Assembly: GCA_903869675.1 (NCBI GenBank)
Contig: CAIQAB010000022.1
Coordinates: 124,001-188,000 of the forward strand
DNA: 64,000 nucleotides
Origin: an uncultured Verrucomicrobiota bacterium
Lineage (GTDB): Bacteria; Verrucomicrobiota; Verrucomicrobiia; Opitutales; Opitutaceae
Direction: 5' to 3'
Of the stretch, positions 1-8,443 are shown piece after piece (position 1 is the stretch's first letter; every line of letters begins with the position of its first letter). Both the position numbers and the translations under genes were made by a program. The notes under the pieces were generated by a model. The model saw only the letters and a program-made list of their open reading frames with translations, was not told the origin of the DNA and ran no database searches.

Positions 1-351
1 CGCCCTGGCAAACCCCTGCTCGTAGCTGTGCGTGGCGCGCAAATCGCCTTCGGGCTGCCCGGCAATCCGATCTCTCATTTCGTGTGTTTCCACCTATTCG
101 TCGCCCGCGTCCTCGCCCGCCTCGCCGGCGCCGCACCCGCTCCGCTGCTGCGCCTGCCACTGGCGCCAGGCGCGGCCCTGCGCCCACACCCGCGCGAAAC
201 CTGGTGGCCCGCCTCGCGCACGACCGAAGGCTACGCACCCCTGCCGTGGGCAGACTCCAGTGACCTAACCGCCCTTGTTCGCACCCAAGCCCTCCTGCGC
301 GTGCCGAGCGCCGCCACGCCCGAGTCCACCGCCGACGGATTACTCGTTTAA
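1..351 (+). CDS. moeA: Molybdopterin molybdenumtransferase MoeA, 3' part only
   Basis: The window opens inside this gene, so about 116 C-terminal residues are visible. MoeA inserts molybdate into adenylylated molybdopterin in the last step of molybdenum cofactor synthesis in the cytoplasm. The visible part begins with a lysine/proline-glycine-lysine-proline stretch followed by the FGLPGNPIS motif that is characteristic of the MoeA/MogA fold, then runs into the small C-terminal beta domain and stops at 349-351. The next gene, moaC, begins 20 bases later on the same strand, which fits a Moco operon. The identification rests on one strong motif plus context, and the N-terminal domains cannot be checked here. 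Confidence 0.88.
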   Translation, partial: RPGKPLLVAVRGAQIAFGLPGNPISHFVCFHLFVARVLARLAGAAPAPLLRLPLAPGAALRPHPRETWWPASRTTEGYAPLPWADSSDLTALVRTQALLRVPSAATPESTADGLLV

Positions 352-371
352 AACCCTTCCCTCTCCCCAAA

Positions 372-830
372 ATGTCTGCGCCCGATCCCACCTTCAGCCA
401 CCTCGACGCCACCGGCGCCGCCCGCATGGTAGACGTCGGCCACAAGCCGCTCCAATCCCGCGTCGCCACCGCCATAGGCGAGCTCATCTGCCAGCCCGCG
501 ACCATCGACTTGCTCCGAGCCCAAGCCCTTCCGAAGGGCGACGTCCTCGCCGCCGCCCGCCTTGCCGGTATCCTCGCAGCCAAACGGACTGACGAACTCA
601 TTCCACTCTGCCACGGCCTGCCGCTTGATTCCGTAGCAGTCGATTTCAAGGTCCACGCCGACCGCGTAATCATCACTGCCACCGCTCGCACCACCGCCCG
701 CACCGGTGTGGAAATGGAGGCGCTGGTCGCCGTCACCCTCGCTGGACTCACCCTTTACGACATGATGAAGGCGGTGGACAAAACCATGGTCCTTGACGCG
801 GTGCGCGTGACCGAAAAGGAGAAGAAATGA
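372..830 (+). CDS. moaC: Cyclic pyranopterin monophosphate synthase MoaC
   Basis: A protein of 152 aa, the usual length of MoaC, which converts the MoaA product to cyclic pyranopterin monophosphate in the first stage of Moco synthesis. The sequence has the family blocks ARMVDVGHKP near residue 17, the conserved KGDVLAAARLAGILAAK helix, the active-site LIPLCHGLPLD loop (around residues 75-86), and the GVEMEALVAV and MMKAVDKTM segments. The start ATG at 372 gives the normal N-terminus. Its stop overlaps the mogA start by four bases, so the two are likely translationally coupled. I see no frameshift and no missing key residue. Confidence 0.97.
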   Translation: MSAPDPTFSHLDATGAARMVDVGHKPLQSRVATAIGELICQPATIDLLRAQALPKGDVLAAARLAGILAAKRTDELIPLCHGLPLDSVAVDFKVHADRVIITATARTTARTGVEMEALVAVTLAGLTLYDMMKAVDKTMVLDAVRVTEKEKK

Positions 831-1300
831 AGATCGCCCGCGTCACCCTGAGCGACCGCGCCAGCGCCGGCGCCTACGCCGACCGCAGCGGTCCAGAAAT
901 CGAGCGTGTCCTCTCCGAGCATCTTGGTCCCGGCCACACCTACCTCGCGCGACTCCTACCCGACGACCGCGCAGCCCTCTCCGTGTTGTTAATCGAGCTA
1001 TGCGACGTCGAACACTGCGACCTCGTCGTCACCACCGGCGGCACCGGCCCCGCGCCCCGTGACCTCACACCCGAGGCCACCCGAGCGGTGCTGGAGCGGG
1101 AATTACCCGGCTTCGGGGAAATCATGCGCGCCACCAGCTTCCCGCTCGTGCCTACCGCCATCCTCTCCCGCGCCACCGCCGGCACGCGCGGGCAAACCCT
1201 GCTGATTAACCTGCCAGGTAATCCCCGCGCGATCGGCGAATGTCTGCCGCCACTCGTGCCTGCCATCCGCGAATGCATCCGCCACCTCCACGGCGAATGA
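827..1300 (+). CDS. mogA: Molybdopterin adenylyltransferase (MogA/MoaB family)
   Basis: A protein of 157 aa that should adenylylate molybdopterin before MoeA inserts the metal. It begins with the KIARVTLSDRAS strand typical of MogA, carries the TTGGTGPAPRDLTPEAT signature (about residues 67-83), and ends with a LPGNPRAI motif. Short length points to a stand-alone MogA/MoaB and not a MoeA. The start overlaps the moaC stop (ATGA), and an AAGGAG ribosome binding site lies just upstream inside moaC. MogA and MoaB cannot be separated confidently from sequence alone, but the function is the same class. Confidence 0.93.
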   Translation: MKIARVTLSDRASAGAYADRSGPEIERVLSEHLGPGHTYLARLLPDDRAALSVLLIELCDVEHCDLVVTTGGTGPAPRDLTPEATRAVLERELPGFGEIMRATSFPLVPTAILSRATAGTRGQTLLINLPGNPRAIGECLPPLVPAIRECIRHLHGE

Positions 1301-1334
1301 TCTCCCCAGAGCCGCCCACGCCACCGCCGTTACC

Positions 1335-1808
1335 ATGATCCTAATCGAACACATCTACCTGTCTCGCGGCCACGCCTACTTCGGCCAACACGGCCAGGCC
1401 CCCGCCGAGCACGCCATGATCTCTGTGCCCGAGGTTGAATGCGTCGCTGGGCGCGGACTGCGGGGCGACCGCTTTTTCGATTACAAGGCAGACTACAAGG
1501 GCCAGGTCACGTTTTTCGCCGGGGAAATCTACGACGAACTCCGCGACACGCTCGACGCCCATGAACGCGAGCCGTGGGCCTTCCGTCGCAATGTCATCAC
1601 CCGGGGCGTGGACCTCAACACGCTCATCGGCGTGGAGTTCACGATTCAAAACATCCGTTTCCACGGCAGCGCCGAGTGTTCGCCCTGCGATTGGATGGAC
1701 GTGGGTTTTGCCCCCGGCGCGCGTGCCGCCCTGGTCGGCCGCGGCGGTTTGCGTGCTCGCATTCTCACCGATGGCATCCTGCGCGCCGATGTCCCCGCTT
1801 CCGCCTGA
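1335..1808 (+). CDS. MOSC domain-containing protein
   Basis: A protein of 157 aa consisting of a single MOSC domain, the beta-barrel domain of molybdenum cofactor sulfurases and their relatives. Supporting blocks are the GRGLRGDRFFDYK loop near residues 37-50, the RRNVITRGVDLN segment, and the SAECSPCDWMD segment with the conserved cysteine that can carry sulfur in this family. It sits between mogA and mobA, so a role in handling or modifying the cofactor is likely, but the substrate is inferred only. Its last 20 bases overlap the start of mobA. Confidence 0.88.
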   Translation: MILIEHIYLSRGHAYFGQHGQAPAEHAMISVPEVECVAGRGLRGDRFFDYKADYKGQVTFFAGEIYDELRDTLDAHEREPWAFRRNVITRGVDLNTLIGVEFTIQNIRFHGSAECSPCDWMDVGFAPGARAALVGRGGLRARILTDGILRADVPASA

Positions 1809-2403
1809 AGCTCAGGCCGGCTTCAGCGCCGTCCTGCTCGCCGGTGGCCGCTCCATCCGCATGGGCCGGGACAAGGCCCTCCTGCCTCATCCGGAATCTG
1901 GTCTGGCGCTGGTGTTGCACCAGCTCGCCACGCTCTGCGCCGCCGGCGCGACAGAACTATTTTTGTCGGTTCGCAGCGGAGTAGATTATCCACAGGTGCC
2001 GGCGCATATCCCACGCCTTACGGACGATGGCGGACGCGGCCCGATGGCGGGGATCGCCTCCGCGCTCGCTACCACCCGTCAGTCTCGACTGCTCGTCCTC
2101 GCAGTGGATTTGCCCGGGGTTACCCCTGCACTGATTCGCGACTGGGTGTCGCGCACGCCGTCCGATCGAGGCTTTGTGCCAATCGGTCCCCGCGGCACTG
2201 AACCGCTCTGCGCGCTCTACCCGCGAGCATGCCTGCCTTTTTTTAACTCCGCGCTGACCGCTAACCGACTCGCTCTGCGCAACGTGGCAGGGGAACTAAC
2301 CACGGCCGGATTACTGAATCCGTTCACCGTGAATCGGGATGAATACCAAGCGCTAGGAAATTGGAACACCCCTGCAGACCTCGCCGGCGGTTTAGGCCAT
2401 TAG
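1789..2403 (+). CDS. mobA: Molybdenum cofactor guanylyltransferase MobA
   Basis: A protein of 204 aa that transfers GMP to Mo-molybdopterin to make the guanine dinucleotide form used by DMSO-reductase-type enzymes. The N-terminus holds the nucleotidyltransferase signature LLAGGRSIRMGRDKALL, and further on are the LAVDLPG and EPLCALY blocks. The reading frame is open far upstream (to 1435), but that stretch is antisense-like coding inside the MOSC gene. I place the start at ATG 1789, with ATG 1771 as an in-frame alternative. It converges with the cytochrome c gene, whose stop is only 13 bases away. Complete with no visible defect. Confidence 0.93.
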   Translation: MSPLPPEAQAGFSAVLLAGGRSIRMGRDKALLPHPESGLALVLHQLATLCAAGATELFLSVRSGVDYPQVPAHIPRLTDDGGRGPMAGIASALATTRQSRLLVLAVDLPGVTPALIRDWVSRTPSDRGFVPIGPRGTEPLCALYPRACLPFFNSALTANRLALRNVAGELTTAGLLNPFTVNRDEYQALGNWNTPADLAGGLGH

Positions 2404-2415
2404 GCCCGCCGACGA

Positions 2416-3126
2416 TTACTGCGCGAAGGGAGCGAGTTCCTCTTGGGACCAAGCTTTGGCGCGGGTCGACTCAGCTTTAAGCACCGCGGCCACGTTATCC
2501 TTGGTGACAAACCCGGCGTTATTACCCCACTCGTGGCGAATATAGCTGAGAACGTGGGAGATCTTTTCCTCGCTCCAGTTATAGCCGCCGCCAGGAACCT
2601 TGCCGAAGGCCGGCATGGCGCCATTGTAAGTGTTGCCTTTGACCTGAACCGGGCCACCCAAGCCGTGTAGAAGAACGCGAATGAGACGATCCTCCTTGCC
2701 AAGAACCCACTCAGAACCGGCGAGCGGAGGATAAACTCCAGCCACGCCTAGACCGGTAGCCTGATGGCACGCCGCGCAAGTCTGGAAAAGGCGCTTGCCG
2801 GAAGCCAGAACCTGCTCGGGCGTGAGTTCCTTCGGGGCAGATGCGGCTGCCTTGGCGGCTTCGGCATCGAAGCGCTCATCATAAACCAGAGGATCGAAGC
2901 CCCCGCGATAATGCACGACGTAGACGGCGCAAACGAAAACCATCGCCGAAATGAAACCGAGGAGAAAGAGCGGCAAGGGCGTGAATCCCTCGGATGGCTC
3001 GGGCTTCTCACGCAGCAAGATGGCGTGCACCTTCTGAATGCTCTCATCGTTGGCGCCGGCTTGTTCCGCTTGTTGATGTTTCTCCGCCGGAATGTGGGGA
3101 GGGAGTTTGGACTTTTCGCTACTCAT
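2416..3126 (-). CDS. Monohaem cytochrome c, CcoP-like subunit of the cbb3 oxidase
   Basis: A protein of 236 aa in the position of ccoP, downstream of ccoN and ccoO. It has a charged cytoplasmic N-terminus, one membrane helix (about residues 52-72) and a periplasmic cytochrome c domain with a single haem motif CAACH (117-121), followed by the expected methionine-ligand region near MPAFGK. Canonical CcoP is dihaem, so this is a reduced version that would pass electrons from CcoO or the Act complex. Its ATG overlaps the ccoO stop by four bases. Last gene of the operon. I see no terminator before the convergent mobA gene. Confidence 0.9.
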   Translation of the reverse strand: MSSEKSKLPPHIPAEKHQQAEQAGANDESIQKVHAILLREKPEPSEGFTPLPLFLLGFISAMVFVCAVYVVHYRGGFDPLVYDERFDAEAAKAAASAPKELTPEQVLASGKRLFQTCAACHQATGLGVAGVYPPLAGSEWVLGKEDRLIRVLLHGLGGPVQVKGNTYNGAMPAFGKVPGGGYNWSEEKISHVLSYIRHEWGNNAGFVTKDNVAAVLKAESTRAKAWSQEELAPFAQ

Positions 3127-3821
3127 TTGGCGGCCTCCGAATGGGCGGACTCGGTTTTCTTTTCAGCCGACTCGGCCTTGGGCACGTAAACGCGCGCGGC
3201 CTCTTCCGGATATAGCGCAGGGTCCTTGAGCGCCAACAGGTAGGAAATCAGGTCTTCGCCGCGCTGGGTCAGCACGATCTCGTGGCCCGCGGGCGGCTGA
3301 TATTGCGAAGGCAATTTAGTCTGAACCGCACGTGGCGAGGCCTCTCCTACAATGACGCGGGTCTCGAAGAGAAACCGGAAGGGAGGCATGATCGAACCTT
3401 TAGAGGTAATTTGAGGATCATAGAGGTGCTGGAGGTGCCAATCACGGCCGGCATCACCAACGAAACGGGAGCCAACGTTGCGCAAATCAGGACCTGTCCG
3501 CATGGAGCCGAGATAAACGCGTTTTTCGTGGATGTAGTCGCGGGCCACGCTGCCGCGCTCGCCCCAACCGCGTTCGATATCCGTCCCGTAACCCGGCTGG
3601 CGAACCTGCTGGGTGTGGCAATAAACACAGCCAAGATCGCGATAGACTTCCTTGCCACGCTCCGCGTTACCGGGGAGTTTTTGCGGGAAGGCCTTGCCCT
3701 CGGTCTCGTCAAAAACCGGCTGCAACTTGGCGTAGCTCAGATGGTTAGTAAGGACAATACCTGTCCAGCTAAAGGCGAGGGCGAAGAAAATGCCGAGGAA
3801 GATGAGCGGGGCGCGATTCAT
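3123..3821 (-). CDS. ccoO: cbb3-type cytochrome c oxidase subunit II (CcoO)
   Basis: A protein of 232 aa, the monohaem membrane-anchored cytochrome c subunit of cbb3 oxidase. There is one N-terminal helix (about 5-25), then the haem site CVYCH (65-69) in the diagnostic CcoO context YRDLGCVYCHTQQVR. A GPDLRNVGSR block and a MPPFRFLF segment with the probable methionine ligand follow. The C-terminus is a charged, alanine/glutamate-rich tail. Both ends overlap the neighbouring genes by four bases (ATGA), which argues for strict co-translation with ccoN and the following cytochrome. It accepts electrons and delivers them to the low-spin haem of CcoN. Confidence 0.96.
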   Translation of the reverse strand: MNRAPLIFLGIFFALAFSWTGIVLTNHLSYAKLQPVFDETEGKAFPQKLPGNAERGKEVYRDLGCVYCHTQQVRQPGYGTDIERGWGERGSVARDYIHEKRVYLGSMRTGPDLRNVGSRFVGDAGRDWHLQHLYDPQITSKGSIMPPFRFLFETRVIVGEASPRAVQTKLPSQYQPPAGHEIVLTQRGEDLISYLLALKDPALYPEEAARVYVPKAESAEKKTESAHSEAAK

Positions 3822-5320
3822 CGTGCGACCTCCAGATCGGGGGCGTGGCGGAACAGGGTGGGCTCGGACGTGGCGGTTTGGCGGGGCTTAACCAGCATCC
3901 AAGTGAAGTTGATGGCAAAGGCGATATGACCGATGGCGATGACCACACCCGCGATGGTGCGAAGCTCGAGCCACTGGATAGTGTGCGCGACAACCGTGAG
4001 GAAGGGGATTGGAGAACCGGCATGACCATCTGCCCCGACCGGGAGCGTGTTCATGGCCAAACCCTGCTGGATGCCGGCGATGGACATCACCACTACATAA
4101 AGCGTGATGCCTCCGGCGGTGGCCCAGAAGTGGAGACTGATCAACTTGGCCGAAGGCCACTCCTTTAAGAGGATGCGCGGCAGAATGTAATAAATACTGC
4201 CAAACATCACCATGGTGAAAAAAGCATACATGCCATGGTGGGCGTGCGCCACGGTGTAGTGGGTGAAGTGAGTGATTTCAGCCCAAGAGCGCATGGCCAT
4301 CAAAGAGCCAGCAAGAGAGGTCAGTGTGTAGTTCACGCCGCCAAACACGATGAAGCGAAGCGTGGGCGAATACTTTAAAGCGGATGCGGCTCCGACCAGC
4401 GTAAGATGCTGATTAAGACCTGTCACAATAACGGGGACCACCATCATGAAAGATGCGGCGATACCCGCCGTTTGCACCCAGACCGGCACTGGACCGCCGA
4501 TCAGATGATGCACGCCGGCCCAATTGTAGAAAATCGCCAGCGACCAGAAGCCCAGAACAGATAAGTAATAGCTGTGAATGGGTTTACCAAGAACCTTGGG
4601 CAGAAAATAATAGATCGCGGCTAAGCCAATTGGCGTAAACCACAGACCGAGCACGTTGTGCGCGAACCACCAGTTGACCAAGCTCTGCACCGTGCCGCGG
4701 GTCGGCTCAAACAAGAGCATGATTTGCGCAATCGAGTAGAGCCAAGGAAACCAGAAAAGTGCGGCGAGCAGATACCACTGCGAGACGTAGATGTGTTTGG
4801 CGCGGCCAAAGCGGAATGTGATCAAGGCCCAGGCGCCGATCAGGGCGTAGGCGACGAAAAGAATGGGCGTCGCGTAGGTCGGAAATTCAAGCCACTCGAT
4901 CGAAGTCGAATCGCCGATAGCGATACCCACCATACCCACCGTCACGCCAAGATTCCAAAATGCGGCGGCGATGAACAAAAGCCCCACATGGCGCAACTCG
5001 GCGCGGGCGAGGCGGGCCATGAGCCAAAGTGCCACCGCGAAGGATGCGTTCACCGACCAACCGTAAATCACGGCATTCAGGTGCAGGGTGCGAGACCGCC
5101 CGAAGGTCAGCCACTCGATGTTACCCAAAAAACCGGGATTATGGAGTTTGTAAGAGGAGATCAGGGCAAAGACCGTCCCCACGAGCAGCCAGAGCACAGC
5201 GGAGCCGAGAAAATACAAGGCGGGTGCCTTGGTGGAGGCGTCGATCGCGCTAAGCTCCGCGCGTTTCGCCAAGTCGGGCGAACTCGCCGGGTTTAGGGAT
5301 GCGGTGAGACTGGAGGCCAT
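3818..5320 (-). CDS. ccoN: cbb3-type cytochrome c oxidase subunit I (CcoN)
   Basis: The catalytic haem-copper subunit (500 aa, 12 or more predicted helices) that reduces oxygen to water and pumps protons. Ligands are in the expected places: His80 in SRTLHLNAVIYGW for low-spin haem b, His221 in WWFAHNVLGLW for CuB, His271-His272 in WAGVHHLIGGP for CuB, and His359/His361 in HYTVAHAHHGMY for the haems. The layout and the histidine contexts are of the C-family (cbb3) and not the A-family. It follows the Act genes on the same strand, so the oxidase probably forms a supercomplex with alternative complex III. No ccoQ is seen. Confidence 0.96.
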   Translation of the reverse strand: MASSLTASLNPASSPDLAKRAELSAIDASTKAPALYFLGSAVLWLLVGTVFALISSYKLHNPGFLGNIEWLTFGRSRTLHLNAVIYGWSVNASFAVALWLMARLARAELRHVGLLFIAAAFWNLGVTVGMVGIAIGDSTSIEWLEFPTYATPILFVAYALIGAWALITFRFGRAKHIYVSQWYLLAALFWFPWLYSIAQIMLLFEPTRGTVQSLVNWWFAHNVLGLWFTPIGLAAIYYFLPKVLGKPIHSYYLSVLGFWSLAIFYNWAGVHHLIGGPVPVWVQTAGIAASFMMVVPVIVTGLNQHLTLVGAASALKYSPTLRFIVFGGVNYTLTSLAGSLMAMRSWAEITHFTHYTVAHAHHGMYAFFTMVMFGSIYYILPRILLKEWPSAKLISLHFWATAGGITLYVVVMSIAGIQQGLAMNTLPVGADGHAGSPIPFLTVVAHTIQWLELRTIAGVVIAIGHIAFAINFTWMLVKPRQTATSEPTLFRHAPDLEVAR

Positions 5321-5391
5321 TTGGGAAATCGTTTGACGAAAGGAAGCTTCAAAGGGGAACCGGTGGCGAGGGACCGCCGGGCTTATAGAGG

Positions 5392-5604
5392 CTAGGTTTT
5401 AAGCGGCTTGGCGGTCTTGGGCTGATTAAGAATATGGTCGGTGGCGCGTCCGATCGGCTCCTCCTGATCAAAGATAATCTTGGCACCCTCCTCCAGGTCT
5501 TGGAGTTGCCCCTTCTGGCTCGCCCAATAGAGACCGTAAACCGCGCTCGCGACAATGAGCAGGGCCATGGGCAAGGCGACGAAGTAGAGGAACCATTCAG
5601 GCAT
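5392..5604 (-). CDS. ccoS: cbb3 oxidase assembly protein CcoS
   Basis: A protein of 70 aa with one N-terminal helix followed by the CcoS hallmark: GLYWASQKGQLQDLEEGAK and a short acidic tail. CcoS is needed for cofactor insertion or maturation of cbb3 oxidases. The ATG at 5604 gives a typical short N-terminus; a TTG at 5625 would add seven residues and is less likely. In many bacteria ccoS sits with the copper ATPase ccoI, but here it is embedded directly upstream of ccoN inside the oxidase operon. No ccoG or ccoI is visible in the window. Confidence 0.85.
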   Translation of the reverse strand: MPEWFLYFVALPMALLIVASAVYGLYWASQKGQLQDLEEGAKIIFDQEEPIGRATDHILNQPKTAKPLKT

Positions 5605-5655
5605 CAGAGCGGGGAGCGGGGACAAGGCGCCGGTAGCCAGACCAGGAGGACGACC

Positions 5656-5955
5656 TTACTTCTTGGCCTCCTGAATGGTGAGTTCGACGGCACGCTCAAG
5701 GGGGAGACGGACGACACCCTTGTCTTTGTCTACCCAGCCGTAGGTCGTGGCAGTAGTCTGCTCTTTGCCGCGCAATTCGGCCAAGGCGGCTTTGCGTTCA
5801 GCGGGCGTCTTCACACCGTCGCCGGCAGGAGCAGCCTTGTTGGGCAAATAAGCGACCACCAAGATGATCAGGAAAATGGAGAATCCTCCCACGGCCGCCA
5901 GTAGCGTCGCGGTGAAGGAACCCTTGGATTCAGAGGTGGCAGAGGCGTCACTCAT
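5656..5955 (-). CDS. Small membrane protein of the Act-cbb3 operon, unknown function
   Basis: A protein of 99 aa with a short cytoplasmic start, one hydrophobic helix (about residues 17-37), an alanine/lysine-rich linker, and a conserved-looking end containing YGWVDKDKGVVRLPLERAVE. I do not recognise a named family with certainty. The position between actF and ccoS, with an eight-base overlap with actF, makes a small subunit or assembly factor of the quinol oxidase or cbb3 complex likely. The tail resembles the short WVDK-...-V-x-LP-x-xRA motif seen in small proteins of such operons, but I cannot verify this. No cofactor-binding residues are evident (no Cys pairs). Confidence 0.72.
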   Translation of the reverse strand: MSDASATSESKGSFTATLLAAVGGFSIFLIILVVAYLPNKAAPAGDGVKTPAERKAALAELRGKEQTTATTYGWVDKDKGVVRLPLERAVELTIQEAKK

Positions 5956-7240
5956 GGTAGGTCAGGGATTCAACGATGCGGGGATCGCGGATCGGAATGA
6001 GTTTGGTTTTGGCGAAACTGTTTAAATAGGCCCAGACGCAGACCCCGCCGACACCAACCACGGAAGTGGCGATCCAGAGGAGATTCAGGCTAAGAAAGGG
6101 ATAAGCGTCGCCCGCCGAATTTTTCAGCGAGGGCATGACGTTGTAAGTCATGTCCACGAGCACGACCGTGGCGATGAAGGCACCGACGCGCGGCAGCCAA
6201 GTCTTGGACAGTTTTACCGGGTAGTGAATCAGAGTAAGGAAAGGAGCGACGAAGTGACCGAAGAGCAGGAACATTCCCACGTAGCCCCAGGTGTTGAAGA
6301 CGCCATCCTTGTTGATCTCGCGCAGGCTATACCAGAAGGTCTCCTCCGGGATATTTGCCATGTAGATCAGGAAATACTGGGAAAAGGTGATGTAGGCCCA
6401 GAATACGGTGAACGCGAACATAAGCATACCAATGGAATGCATATGATTGTTATTCAGGATGCCTTTGTAATCTCCACGCGACCAGAGCCAGACCATCAGG
6501 ATCACGCCGAGCGAAAGTGCCGAACGGATGGCGCCGGCAAAAAACCACACTCCAAACATAGTGGAATACCAGTGGTAATCGAGTGCCTTAACCCAGAGAA
6601 TCACGCACAGGGTCATGGATAATGCGGTGAAGGGTAACCCAACGGCGGTCCAGAAGCGGTTGGCGTGGGTATGAGCGATATCACCATCGTTGTCCTGAGC
6701 AACCGAGTGGGCGCGCAAGCGACTGGAAATCAGGGTCCAGCCGCCGAAGCCGACGAAGCTGGCGATGATCAGCGTCAGCGTGCTGAGCAGGCCTGACTTC
6801 TTGACCCACAAGACGTCTTGGGCGACCGTGCCGTGGCCACCGACCTGACTCAGGTCGTAAGCGGGATCGGTCCACTTCCAAATAAGACCGGGGGCGATTA
6901 CCGCCGAGATGAGCAGGGGCGCGAAAAGCAACCCCAGCCAAGGCAGACAGGTGATCCAATTTTCATACTGGCGGCGCAGCACCGTCGACCAACCCGCGTC
7001 GAAGACGTGGTGGATCATAATCAGGAAAAGCGCTCCGAGGGAGACCGCTACCCAGAAGACCAGGCCAGTAAGGTAGGAAAAGGCCGCAGCCTTTCCGGAG
7101 AGGACAACGCCAAGGCCGGTGGCAGCAAGGCCCACTAAGCCCAGCACCAAGGCTTTGTTGGCGGCGGCGCTCACGGAGCGGGTGGAGCCAGCGGCGGAAC
7201 CGCCGGACGCGGGAGAGATGGTGGCGACGTGGGTGCTCAT
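5948..7240 (-). CDS. actF: Alternative complex III quinol-binding subunit ActF
   Basis: A polytopic membrane protein of 430 aa with about ten helices, related to NrfD/PsrC. In alternative complex III (quinol:cytochrome c oxidoreductase) ActF pairs with ActC in the membrane arm. Family-type blocks include SYLTGLVFWVAVSLGALFL, HHVFDAGW, and the HSIGMLMFAFTVFWAYITFSQ region. It begins with ATG at 7240, four bases inside the end of actE, and runs into the next gene with an eight-base overlap. The gene order A-B-C-D-E-F matches the canonical act cluster, which supports this call more than any single motif. Confidence 0.93.
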   Translation of the reverse strand: MSTHVATISPASGGSAAGSTRSVSAAANKALVLGLVGLAATGLGVVLSGKAAAFSYLTGLVFWVAVSLGALFLIMIHHVFDAGWSTVLRRQYENWITCLPWLGLLFAPLLISAVIAPGLIWKWTDPAYDLSQVGGHGTVAQDVLWVKKSGLLSTLTLIIASFVGFGGWTLISSRLRAHSVAQDNDGDIAHTHANRFWTAVGLPFTALSMTLCVILWVKALDYHWYSTMFGVWFFAGAIRSALSLGVILMVWLWSRGDYKGILNNNHMHSIGMLMFAFTVFWAYITFSQYFLIYMANIPEETFWYSLREINKDGVFNTWGYVGMFLLFGHFVAPFLTLIHYPVKLSKTWLPRVGAFIATVVLVDMTYNVMPSLKNSAGDAYPFLSLNLLWIATSVVGVGGVCVWAYLNSFAKTKLIPIRDPRIVESLTYHE

Positions 7241-7884
7241 TTCAGGCCAAGCTCGGATTTGTGGGCGGGGACAACATCGGCGGCAGTGCCGGTCTGGGCG
7301 CGTTGCAGGGCGCGGACATAGGCAATGACCGCCCAGCGGTCCGCCGGCTCCAATTTATCTGCGTAGGACAACATGTTGCCCTTGCCGGCGGTGATGGTGT
7401 GGAAAATGTCGCCCTCAGGCGTGCTGCGCAGACGGTCATCGTGGTAGGTCGGGGTGGCGCCCATGCCGTATTGCTTGGTGATGCCATTGCCGTCACCCAC
7501 CGCGCCGTGACACGGGACGCAATAGATGGTGTATTTCAACTGGCCTCGCTCCAGTAGTTTGGCATCGACCTTGACGCTGGCGGGAAAACCCCGGGCCGGG
7601 GTCCCGTCGGCAGCTAGACCGCGATAGAGATGATCGTCGGCACCGAGGAACTTGGCCTCGGAAGCAAGGGCGGTCCGGCCGTAAGGCACTACGCCGGCGG
7701 GAGTGGGCCGATCCGTGCGGCGATCCGCGAAAAAGGCGGACTCGGCCTGAGGCTTGTATTTCGGCTGATGGTCCATGTCCGGGAAAATTTCCAGCGGGGT
7801 GCGCTGGGTGAGGGAACCGCGAAACCCGAGGACGGACACGGCGGAAACCACCACGAATAGAAGAGTGAGGTAGGCGTAGCGCAT
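7237..7884 (-). CDS. actE: Alternative complex III monohaem cytochrome c subunit ActE
   Basis: A protein of 215 aa starting at ATG 7884 (the frame is open further upstream but that part lies inside actD). The first 20 residues form a membrane anchor or uncleaved signal. The domain that follows carries one haem motif CVPCH (122-126) and a GNMLSYADKL segment with a candidate axial methionine. ActE passes electrons between the pentahaem ActA and the acceptor. It begins four bases after the actD stop and overlaps actF by four bases. Length and single haem match the family. Confidence 0.93.
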   Translation of the reverse strand: MRYAYLTLLFVVVSAVSVLGFRGSLTQRTPLEIFPDMDHQPKYKPQAESAFFADRRTDRPTPAGVVPYGRTALASEAKFLGADDHLYRGLAADGTPARGFPASVKVDAKLLERGQLKYTIYCVPCHGAVGDGNGITKQYGMGATPTYHDDRLRSTPEGDIFHTITAGKGNMLSYADKLEPADRWAVIAYVRALQRAQTGTAADVVPAHKSELGLK

Positions 7885-7888
7885 GGTC

Positions 7889-8422
7889 TTAGGCCTCCAA
7901 TTCGGAGATTTCCTTGGCCCCGGCTTGGCTGAGCAGGGCCTTGGCGCGATTGAGGTCGAATTTCGGGTCGCGCGCCTCGATAACCACATAGAAGGCGTCG
8001 TCCAAGCCGCGCAGGATTTCCTTCGACTTGAGGACGGGGTGATAATGCTGCGGCAACCAGTTGAGGATAAACATGCCGGCGATGGTGGCGAAGGCGGTGA
8101 AGAGAATCGTCAGCTCGTAGCTGATCGGGAAGGCAAAGAGCGGACTGAAGTAGGGCTTGCCGCCCACGATCAGAGGATAATCAAAGGCACCGGTAAACCA
8201 GATCATCGACATGCCGGTGGTAAAGCCGGTCAGGCCGCCGAGCAGGGAGAACTTGGGCACATTGGAACGGCGCAGGCCCATGGCCCCGTCGAGTCCGTGG
8301 ACAGGGAAGGGCGTGATGCAGTCCCAGTTTTTGTAGCCGGCGTCGCGCACTTGTTGAGCCGCGTGGTAGATTTCCGGCGCGGTGTCGAAGCGGGCCATCA
8401 GGCCGTAGAAGGTAGCAGCCAT
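7889..8422 (-). CDS. actD: Alternative complex III subunit ActD (DUF3341)
   Basis: A protein of 177 aa belonging to the DUF3341 family, found only as the ActD subunit of alternative complex III. It has a soluble N-terminal part (FYGLMARFDTAPEIYHAAQQV, then the VHGLDGAMGL block), two membrane helices in the middle (about 58-80 and 100-122) and a soluble end. ActD binds at the cytoplasmic face and may stabilise the complex; no cofactor is expected and none is seen. It lies between actC and actE with short gaps, in the usual order. Confidence 0.94.
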   Translation of the reverse strand: MAATFYGLMARFDTAPEIYHAAQQVRDAGYKNWDCITPFPVHGLDGAMGLRRSNVPKFSLLGGLTGFTTGMSMIWFTGAFDYPLIVGGKPYFSPLFAFPISYELTILFTAFATIAGMFILNWLPQHYHPVLKSKEILRGLDDAFYVVIEARDPKFDLNRAKALLSQAGAKEISELEA

Positions 8423-8443
8423 ATTCGTGGTCGTGAAGGGTGC

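Noticed and set aside
1435-1788. N-terminal extension of mobA
   Set aside because: The frame is open, but it lies inside the MOSC gene and has no MobA-like sequence before the LLAGG motif.
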